Shown piece after piece: positions 1-4,283 of a stretch of DNA of 5,799 bases. The position numbers and the translations under genes are program-made. Below the pieces are notes generated by a model. The model ran no database searches. It was not told the DNA's origin and saw nothing but the letters and a program-made list of their open reading frames with translations. Source of the DNA: Actinomycetota bacterium (GTDB lineage Bacteria; Actinomycetota; Thermoleophilia; Gaiellales; Gaiellaceae); the NCBI GenBank assembly GCA_005883365.1, contig VAXA01000035.1, positions 1,095 to 6,893 of the forward strand, in the 5' to 3' direction. How positions within the stretch are numbered: position 1 is the stretch's first letter; each line of letters opens with the position of its first letter.

Positions 1-293
1 TCCTGCTTGACGTCCGCGTCCTCGATCACGGCCTCGATCAGCAGGTCGGCCCCCCTTAAGCCAGCAGAGTCGAGGTCGTCGACGGGCTCGACTCTGGCGA
101 GCACCTCGTCGGGGTCGGCGCCGCCCTTCTCCGCGAGCTTCTCGAGGCTGCGCCGCATCGTCGCGAGGCCACGCTCGGTTGCTCCCGGCGCCGCGTCATG
201 GAGCGAGACGCGCCGACCGGAGGCGGCGACGACCTGGGCGATCCCCCCGCCCATCTGGCCGGCGCCGACGACGAGGACGTGCTCGAAATCCAT
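1..293 (-). CDS. 3-hydroxybutyryl-CoA dehydrogenase, N-terminal part (cut by window edge)
   Basis: This is the first 97 codons of a 3-hydroxyacyl-CoA dehydrogenase; the rest lies beyond base 1. The family oxidises (S)-3-hydroxybutyryl-CoA to acetoacetyl-CoA with NAD(P), in the cytoplasm, in beta-oxidation or in reverse for C4 synthesis. The translation opens MDFEHVLVVGAGQMGGGIAQ, the Rossmann dinucleotide loop GxGxxG at residues 10-15. An acidic residue (D33, in SLHD) sits at the end of the second strand, the position that usually favours NAD(H). The family signature LLIEAVIED follows at 84-92. The reading frame is open throughout. The ATG at 293 has no Shine-Dalgarno sequence; a TAGCCT box lies 9 nt upstream. 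The gene diverges from the hydrolase at 319. The thiolase in this window would make or use its product. The family call is firm; the exact chain-length preference is not readable. Confidence 0.93.
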   Translation of the reverse strand, partial: MDFEHVLVVGAGQMGGGIAQVVAASGRRVSLHDAAPGATERGLATMRRSLEKLAEKGGADPDEVLARVEPVDDLDSAGLRGADLLIEAVIEDADVKQ

Positions 294-302
294 GCCGCGC
301 GG

Positions 303-312
303 AGGCTATCGT
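303..312. promoter_or_regulatory. Overlapping divergent -10 boxes between dehydrogenase and hydrolase
   Basis: On the plus strand TATCGT (307-312) ends 6 nt before the hydrolase GTG at 319, the spacing expected if transcription starts at the start codon. On the minus strand TAGCCT (308-303) ends 9 nt before the dehydrogenase ATG at 293. The two boxes share the TA at 307-308. A weak -35-like TCGAAA (283-288) lies 18 nt upstream of the plus box; I found no convincing -35 for the minus box. Actinobacterial promoters often depend mainly on TANNNT. The plus box is better supported than the minus box. Confidence 0.45.
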
Positions 313-318
313 CGCCCC

Positions 319-1098
319 GTGCCCACGGTCGACGTCAACGGTGCCAGGCTCTGGTACGACGAGGCCGGGAGCGGCGAGGTCGTGCTGCTGCTGCACGGCG
401 GGCTCGGCGACTCGGGTCTCTGGGAGCCGCTCGTCCCGTTCCTCGCCGGGCGCTTCCGCACGATCCGCAGCGACCTGCGGTTCTTCGGCCGCTCGACGGG
501 GCCGGCGGTGCCCTGGTCGTGGGAGGAAGACGTGGTCGGCGTCCTCGACGCGCTCGGGATCGAGCGGGCAGCACTGGTCGGCCTCTCCCTCGGCGGCAAG
601 GTCGCTCTCGACGTTGCGCTCGCGCACCCGGACCGGCTCTGGGCGGTCGCGGGCGTCGCTCCCGGGCTCGGCGGGCACCCGGGCGGCGCGTACAGCGAGG
701 AACAGGGCGCTCGCTACGAGGCAGCCGAGGCCACGGGCGATCTCGAAGCCGCCATGGCGATCGACCTCGAGGTGTGGGCCCCGCTCGGAGCCGATGACCG
801 GATCCGGCAGCTCTGGCGCGCGACGCCGGAGGCAAATGCGCTCCCCGGGGGGCTCGAGCCGCTCGACCCTCCGGGCGCGCCGGCGAAGGAGCGGCTGGGC
901 GAGCTGGCGATACCGACACTCGTCGTCACCGTCTCGCACGACCCGCCGGGGATGCGCGAGATCGGACCGCTCGTCGAGCGCGAGGCGCCGGACGCCCGGC
1001 ACCTCGAGCTCGACTCCGATCACTACGTGACGCTACGCGAGCCCGAGCTCCTGTCCCGCGTGCTCTTGGAGTTTCTCGGCGCGGCGGCGCCGCAGTAA
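319..1098 (+). CDS. Alpha/beta-fold hydrolase
   Basis: This 259-residue protein has the full alpha/beta-hydrolase layout. The oxyanion-hole motif HGG is at residues 26-28, with the SDLRFFGRS strand-turn region at 51-59 (the family usually has RGxG where this has RFFG). The nucleophile elbow GLSLGG carries S90, the probable acid is D208 in VSHDPPG, and the catalytic His is H235 in SDHYVTL. A cap-like helical segment covers about 120-190. It probably hydrolyses a small ester or related bond in the cytoplasm, as there is no signal peptide; the substrate cannot be read. The frame is open back to base 7, but the first 104 codons are antisense to the dehydrogenase and lack family sequence. I therefore start at the GTG at 319, where homology begins and a TATCGT box lies 6 nt upstream. 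GGAGG at 301-305 is 13 nt away, too far to be a normal ribosome site. The 3' end overlaps the convergent gene by 66 bp. Confidence 0.9.
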   Translation: MPTVDVNGARLWYDEAGSGEVVLLLHGGLGDSGLWEPLVPFLAGRFRTIRSDLRFFGRSTGPAVPWSWEEDVVGVLDALGIERAALVGLSLGGKVALDVALAHPDRLWAVAGVAPGLGGHPGGAYSEEQGARYEAAEATGDLEAAMAIDLEVWAPLGADDRIRQLWRATPEANALPGGLEPLDPPGAPAKERLGELAIPTLVVTVSHDPPGMREIGPLVEREAPDARHLELDSDHYVTLREPELLSRVLLEFLGAAAPQ

Positions 1099-1998
1099 GG
1101 CACCGGCGGCGAGAAGCGCGAGGCCGCTGCCGATCGCCGGTCCGACCCACACCCACGGGAAGCCGGCGCCAGGGTACGAGATGCGCCAGGTGCCGACGGC
1201 CACGTTCAGCCACGGGCGTCCACTCCGCCAGTGCGCAGCGAGCGTCCGGCCGCCGTTCCGGAGGGAGAGGACGATGTTGTAGAGCCCCTTGTTCTTTGGC
1301 AGGTCGATGCAGTACGCAGCGGCATGCACCGTGTCGAGCGCGTGCACGAAGGGCTCGCCGTTCGGCTTCTGGTAGAGCGTGTACACCCAGCGCCCGTCGG
1401 CGCTCGTGGTCCGGGTCATCGCATAGCCGGCCATCGTCTTCTCGTCCTCCGACCGGTCGGCGATCTTCCCGGGCAGCAGCCGGCTCGTGCGCATGTCGTA
1501 GCCGCGCACGATGTAGCGGCTCACGTCTCCCGCTTGCCCGGGCTTGAACTCGATCAGGTACATCCTCGACGCGTCCGGGGAGAGCGCGTCGAAGGAGAAG
1601 TAGCCACGGAGCGCGATCGTCCGGACGACCTTCATCCGGGGCAAGCTCACGACGAGGAACTTGCTCGGCAACGCATACGGCGCCCCGGGGGTCGACGCGA
1701 GCACGAGCGTACGGCCATCGTGGGAGAGGCCCTGTCCGGTCGCTCCGTTCCCGATCGTGGGGGTCCCCCACGAACCCTTGAGCCGGATCCAATAGTTCAC
1801 CTGCCCCCGGGCGACCTCGACCCTTTCGAGGAGCGTTGCTCGGCTTCCGTCCGAGATGGTGACGTAGTGGAACGCGCCGTCGGGACTCGCCACGCCTGCG
1901 CCTCCCTGGGTGACGAAGGACGGCCCGGATGCGAGCGCGCCGGGCACGGCCACGAGGGCGCCTACGGCGGCGACGAGGCAAAGCGAGAGCCTGCGCAT
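1033..1998 (-). CDS. Predicted secreted, membrane-anchored beta-propeller-like protein of unknown function
   Basis: I do not recognise a named family for this 321-residue protein. It starts with a clear signal peptide (MRRLSLCLVAAVGALVAVPGALA, cleavage likely after A23). It ends with one hydrophobic helix (about 283-302) followed by RRRR (303-306) and a short polar tail, so most of it should lie outside the membrane with the tail inside. The outer part carries repeated strand-turn motifs typical of propeller blades: VASPDGAFHYVTI (36-48), LSHDGRTLVLA (91-101), LSPDASRMYLIEF (139-151), TSADGRWVYTLYQ (198-210) and a weaker LRNGGRTLAAHW (246-257). The ATG at 1998 has AAGGAGG 5 nt upstream, which fixes the start. 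The membrane-protein gene lies 65 bp upstream on the same strand. The last 22 codons, including the RRRR anchor, are antisense to the end of the hydrolase. A binding or cell-surface role is plausible; no catalytic motif is visible. Confidence 0.82.
   Translation of the reverse strand: MRRLSLCLVAAVGALVAVPGALASGPSFVTQGGAGVASPDGAFHYVTISDGSRATLLERVEVARGQVNYWIRLKGSWGTPTIGNGATGQGLSHDGRTLVLASTPGAPYALPSKFLVVSLPRMKVVRTIALRGYFSFDALSPDASRMYLIEFKPGQAGDVSRYIVRGYDMRTSRLLPGKIADRSEDEKTMAGYAMTRTTSADGRWVYTLYQKPNGEPFVHALDTVHAAAYCIDLPKNKGLYNIVLSLRNGGRTLAAHWRSGRPWLNVAVGTWRISYPGAGFPWVWVGPAIGSGLALLAAGALLRRRRAEKLQEHAGQELGLA
1756..1772. repeat. 17-nt GC-rich palindrome inside the propeller-like gene
   Basis: CGTGGGGG and CCCCCACG flank a single T at 1764, giving 8 perfectly paired bases on each side. 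It lies in coding sequence for residues around W77-T81 (WGTPT on the minus strand). It may be a chance product of Gly/Pro/Thr codons. Confidence 0.6.
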
Positions 1999-2003
1999 GG
2001 CTT

Positions 2004-2010
2004 CCTCCTT
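2004..2010 (-). promoter_or_regulatory. Ribosome binding site of the propeller-like gene
   Basis: AAGGAGG on the minus strand lies 5 nt before the ATG at 1998. It decides the start: the frame stays open a further 81 codons upstream, but those codons run through the neighbouring gene and the signal peptide would no longer be N-terminal. Confidence 0.85.
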
Positions 2011-2063
2011 GGAGTGACACCGCTGATACGCCGCGGCGCCCGCAGGAGGTCCGGCGGCTCGAC

Positions 2064-2630
2064 TTAGGGGGAGGGCACGGCGGTCGTAGCCGCCGCCGGC
2101 TTGGGATCCTTCCGCTGGGCGACGACGACCTCTCGCACGATCGCGAAGGCGGCGACCGCGCCGACCGCCACCCCGATTCCCTGCGAATGCTCGTGCGCAC
2201 CGACGGCCGCGAGCGCACCCCAGACGATGAGGTATGTCCATCCTCCGAGGGCTGCGCCGTAGACGAGTCCGACGCCGAGGCGGTGCGAAGCGTGGATCAG
2301 ACCGAAGAGCTTCGGGGTGCGGCCGTAGCCCCCGACGAGCGGGCCCTCGGAGAAGAGAACGGACTCGAGGCGGTTCACGCGCTCGCTGGCACGGCGGCGC
2401 AGCTCGCCGTTCCGCAGTTCGTACGCGAGAACGCCGGAGGTTGCGACTGCGCCGAGACAGCCGATGGCAAGGAGCTCGACGCCGCTTCGGCCCGACGACA
2501 AGAGTGCTACCACTGCTCCGGAGAGCGTCGGGACGAGTGCGAGGAGCTTGAAGCGATACTCGGTGAGCGTTCCGAGCAGCCGCGACGCGTATTCGTACTC
2601 GAGCCGCAGCAGCTCGTCCCTGTCCTCCAC
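2064..2630 (-). CDS. Four-helix membrane protein of unknown function
   Basis: I do not recognise this 188-residue protein. An amphipathic, charged N-terminus (EDRDELLRLEYEYASRLLG, about 2-20) leads into two hydrophobic hairpins: helices at about 27-45 and 52-70, then 118-142 and 151-170. The basic loop ELRRRASERVN (77-87) and the charged tail (REVVVAQRKDPK) suggest that both ends and the central 71-117 segment face the cytoplasm. The tail is Ala/Pro/Thr-rich. A longer frame begins at a GTG at 2648, but that codon has no ribosome site. The GTG at 2630 has a perfect AAGGAGG 5 nt upstream, so I use 2630. The same box and spacing precede the propeller-like gene 65 bp downstream, so the two may be translated from one message. 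The thiolase stop is 67 bp upstream. The 2+2 helix layout recalls small membrane modules of the SLATT type, but I see no sequence motif that proves it. Confidence 0.8.
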   Translation of the reverse strand: MEDRDELLRLEYEYASRLLGTLTEYRFKLLALVPTLSGAVVALLSSGRSGVELLAIGCLGAVATSGVLAYELRNGELRRRASERVNRLESVLFSEGPLVGGYGRTPKLFGLIHASHRLGVGLVYGAALGGWTYLIVWGALAAVGAHEHSQGIGVAVGAVAAFAIVREVVVAQRKDPKPAAATTAVPSP

Positions 2631-2635
2631 CGGTG

Positions 2636-2642
2636 CCTCCTT
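2636..2642 (-). promoter_or_regulatory. Ribosome binding site that sets the membrane-protein start
   Basis: AAGGAGG on the minus strand is 5 nt upstream of the GTG at 2630. If translation instead began at the GTG at 2648, this box would be inside the coding sequence as the Lys-Glu codons, so it argues for the shorter protein. Confidence 0.75.
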
Positions 2643-2648
2643 GCCCAC

Positions 2649-2677
2649 ATCTTCGTTCGCCCGAGACGCCGGGTCAA
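2649..2677 (-). promoter_or_regulatory. Possible promoter for the membrane-protein / propeller-like pair
   Basis: On the minus strand TTGACC (2677-2672) is a good -35 match. After exactly 17 nt comes GAAGAT (2654-2649), a weak -10 match. Transcription would start close to the AAGGAGG box at 2642. The -10 half is poor, so read-through from the thiolase is an equal alternative. Confidence 0.3.
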
Positions 2678-2697
2678 CGGCTGCGAAGGCGATCGTC

Positions 2698-3849
2698 TCA
2701 GACTTCGATCAGGAGCGCGTCGCCCTGGCCGCCGCCGGAGCAGATCGCGGCGAGGCCGAGCCCGCCGCCGTTGCGGCGCAGCTCGTGCACCATCGTGCCG
2801 AGGATGCGGCCGCCGCTCGCGCCGATCGGGTGCCCGAGCGCGACCGCGCCGCCGTTGACGTTCGCCGTCTCCGGATCGGCGCCGAGCATCGCGACCGAGT
2901 TGAGTGCGACGGAAGAGAACGCCTCGTTCACCTCGACGCGCTCCACGTCGCCGATCGACTTGCCCGCCTTCTCGAGAGCCTGCCTGCCGGCGTTCGCAGG
3001 CGTCCGCGCGAGCCAGGCGAACTCGTCCGCGACGTAGCCCTGCGACACGATCGTCGCGAGCGGCTCGAGCCCGCGCCGCTGGGCGAACTCCTCCGAGCAG
3101 ACGACGACACACGACGCGCCGTCGTTGACACCGGGCGCGTTGCCGGCGGTCACCGTGCCCTCTGGGTCCATCGCCGGCTTGAGAGAGGCGAGCTTCTCGA
3201 ACGTGCTGTCCCGTCGCACCGACTCGTCCGCCGTCACCTCGCCGACCGGAACGATCTCGTCGTCGAAGCGGCCGGCATCCTGCGCCGCCGCAGCCCGCTC
3301 GTGCGAGCGGAGGGCCCACGCGTCCTGATCCTCGCGCGAGATGCCGAGCTCCCGGGCCACCTTCGCGGCCTGCTGCACCATGTGCAGCTCGTCGAACGTC
3401 GAGCGCAGCCCGTCCCAGATCATCAGATCGACGAGCGTCCCGTCGCCCATCCGGTAGCCCTTGCGCGCCTTCGGGAGCGCGTACGGCGCGTTCGTCATCG
3501 ACTCCATGCCGCCGGTGACGACGAGCTCGACGTCGCCCGCACGGATCATCGAGTCCGCGATCTCGACCGCGCGGATCGAGGAGGCGCAGACCTTGTTCAC
3601 GGTGTCGGACGGGACATCGATCGGAATCCCCCCTCCGACCGCCGCCTGCCGCGCCGGGGCCTGTCCGGCACCCGCCTGCAGCACCTGCCCCATGATCACG
3701 TAGTCGACCTCGCGCCCCTCGAGCCCGACGCGCTCGAGGCCGGCGCGGATCGCGATCGCGCCGAGCTCGGTCGCGGGATACGCAGCGAGGCCGCCGTTGA
3801 GCTTCCCGAACGGCGTCCGGACCGCGGAGACGATGAGGGAGCGGCTCAC
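2698..3849 (-). CDS. Thiolase (acetyl-CoA C-acetyltransferase type)
   Basis: This 383-residue protein is a full-length thiolase. It condenses two acetyl-CoA to acetoacetyl-CoA, or cleaves 3-ketoacyl-CoA with CoA, in the cytoplasm. It opens with SLIVSAVRTPFGKLNGG (4-20). The acyl-accepting cysteine is C88 in NKVCASS. VTGGMESMTNAPY (111-123) and GTVTAGNAPGVNDGA (231-245) are standard family blocks. NEAF is at 308-311, H340 sits in GHPIGASGGR, and the second catalytic cysteine C370 is in CSGGGQGDA. All key residues are present. The length is close to the usual 390. The start is the GTG at 3849, where family sequence begins. A GGGAG sits only 1 nt before it, too close to act as a ribosome site, whereas TAACTT ends 7 nt before it, which suggests a leaderless message. 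It has its own promoter region after a 434-bp gap, so it is probably not co-transcribed with the peptidase. Whether it serves biosynthesis or degradation cannot be told from sequence. Confidence 0.95.
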   Translation of the reverse strand: MSRSLIVSAVRTPFGKLNGGLAAYPATELGAIAIRAGLERVGLEGREVDYVIMGQVLQAGAGQAPARQAAVGGGIPIDVPSDTVNKVCASSIRAVEIADSMIRAGDVELVVTGGMESMTNAPYALPKARKGYRMGDGTLVDLMIWDGLRSTFDELHMVQQAAKVARELGISREDQDAWALRSHERAAAAQDAGRFDDEIVPVGEVTADESVRRDSTFEKLASLKPAMDPEGTVTAGNAPGVNDGASCVVVCSEEFAQRRGLEPLATIVSQGYVADEFAWLARTPANAGRQALEKAGKSIGDVERVEVNEAFSSVALNSVAMLGADPETANVNGGAVALGHPIGASGGRILGTMVHELRRNGGGLGLAAICSGGGQGDALLIEV

Positions 3850-3856
3850 ACTCCCA

Positions 3857-3862
3857 AAGTTA
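3857..3862 (-). promoter_or_regulatory. -10 box of the thiolase, leaderless spacing
   Basis: TAACTT on the minus strand ends 7 nt before the GTG at 3849, placing the likely transcription start at or next to the start codon. No -35 lies at 17 nt; a TTGACC (3897-3892) is 29 nt upstream, too far for normal spacing. The interval holds the inverted repeat at 3867-3885, which would overlap a bound polymerase. Confidence 0.5.
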
Positions 3863-3866
3863 GCTC

Positions 3867-3885
3867 GCGGGTGCTGCGCACCCGC
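3867..3885. repeat. Perfect 8-bp inverted repeat just upstream of the thiolase promoter
   Basis: GCGGGTGC and GCACCCGC flank the triplet TGC. It begins 5 nt upstream of the TAACTT box, a position suited to an operator. It is also part of the bipartite motif repeated at the end of the peptidase gene (3867-3893 and 4291-4319), so it may belong to a dispersed element instead. Confidence 0.6.
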
Positions 3886-3906
3886 TCGCTGGGTCAAAGG
3901 AACTCC

Positions 3907-3936
3907 GCCGACGGGAGAGCGCGGTCTCCCGCCGGC
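3907..3936 (-). repeat. 12-bp stem with 6-nt loop
   Basis: Arms 3907-3918 and 3925-3936 pair at 11 of 12 positions. The exception is A3911 with C3932, a mismatch in plus-strand RNA but a G-U wobble in minus-strand RNA, so the stem is continuous only if transcribed leftward. Confidence 0.6.
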
Positions 3937-4028
3937 TCCGTGCTGAAAGCAAAAGGGGCTGATGCAAGGTTCGGGATCGCATTTCCGTCGCGAGCGCACA
4001 GGCCCGCGGCGTGCGCGCCCGCTACTCC

Positions 4029-4063
4029 GGCGGCGACGTAACGCGCACCGTTACGCCGCCGCC
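4029..4063 (-). repeat. 15-bp stem with 5-nt loop
   Basis: Arms 4029-4043 and 4049-4063 pair at 14 of 15 positions around the loop CGCAC. The single exception, A4036 with C4056, becomes G-U in minus-strand RNA. This is the longest hairpin in the window. No T-tract follows it on either strand, so a classic intrinsic terminator is not indicated. Confidence 0.7.
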
Positions 4064-4112
4064 CTCGCCGCAGTGAAGGCTCGAGACCGTTCGAAACCAC
4101 AACCAGGCGAAA

Positions 4113-4184
4113 GGCCGGAGGCTAAGACACCCGCGCAGCGGCGGCTTAGCCGCAGGCCGCACTGCGCTCGCGCCGGCCTCCGCC
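4113..4184. repeat. Nested stem structure
   Basis: Three stems nest in about 72 nt. The outer stem pairs 4113-4121 with 4177-4184 (8 bp, one bulged C). The middle stem pairs GCGCAG 4133-4138 with CTGCGC 4162-4167. The inner hairpin is GCGGC 4141-4145 / GCCGC 4149-4153 around TTA. A competing pairing, GGCTAAG with CTTAGCC (4120-4126 with 4145-4151), is also possible. This was folded by eye only. Confidence 0.45.
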
Positions 4185-4244
4185 GCGCGCGAGCGCACCA
4201 GACAGCCAACCCATCCAGAGCATCGAAAACCAACACAGCACGAA

Positions 4245-4274
4245 GCGTCCGCGAGACCACGCTCTCGCGGACGC
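4245..4274 (-). terminator. Stem-loop 9 nt past the peptidase stop, probable terminator
   Basis: Arms 4245-4256 and 4263-4274 are perfectly complementary over 12 bp with a 6-nt loop. In the peptidase reading direction the hairpin begins 9 nt after the TGA at 4286-4284. The following minus-strand bases (TTCGTGCTGTGTTGG) are only moderately T-rich. That matches the stem-only terminators common in GC-rich actinobacteria better than the E. coli type. Confidence 0.65.
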
Positions 4275-4283
4275 GGAGTTCCG

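Larger units (their letters stand above)
3894..4244. other. Non-coding, stem-loop-rich part of the gap between peptidase and thiolase
   Basis: I see no gene here. The short open frames that cross it have no start signal and low-complexity Arg/Ala/Pro products. It holds three sizeable secondary-structure elements, listed separately (3907-3936, 4029-4063, 4113-4184), separated by less GC-rich stretches such as 3946-3986 and 4208-4240. Both flanking genes point left, so the gap is the 3' side of the peptidase and the 5' side of the thiolase. Candidate roles are a small RNA, a long regulatory leader, or a degraded or dispersed repeat element. Confidence 0.55.

Noticed and set aside
7..318. N-terminal extension of the hydrolase frame (104 codons)
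   Set aside because: It is antisense to the well-supported dehydrogenase start, is Ser/Ala/Arg-rich without family sequence, and hydrolase homology begins at the GTG at 319.
196..1023. Long open frame opposite the hydrolase (275 codons)
   Set aside because: It is an Arg/Glu/Asp-rich antisense shadow of a real gene, with no recognisable domain.
1084..1093. Palindrome GCGGCGCCGC at the hydrolase end as a terminator
   Set aside because: It has no loop and no T-tract, and it lies inside Arg/Ala codons of both overlapping genes.
1231..2067. Open frame of 278 codons opposite the propeller-like gene
   Set aside because: Low-complexity Arg/Val/Glu composition and no start signal; the opposite strand has a signal peptide, a ribosome site and blade motifs.
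2663..2699. 6-bp inverted repeat after the thiolase stop as a terminator
   Set aside because: The stem is short and the loop is 25 nt; it is too weak to call.
3892..3897. TTGACC as the thiolase -35 box
   Set aside because: It is 29 nt from the TAACTT box, far from the usual 16-19 nt.
2464..4041. Open frame of 525 codons on the plus strand
   Set aside because: It is longer than any real gene here but runs antisense through the membrane protein, the thiolase and the non-coding gap. The product is Arg-rich and featureless, as expected from GC-rich codon bias.
4081..4110. TTCGAA-containing segment resembling a tRNA T-loop
   Set aside because: The flanking bases do not form a 5-bp T-stem on either strand, and no acceptor or anticodon arm is present.
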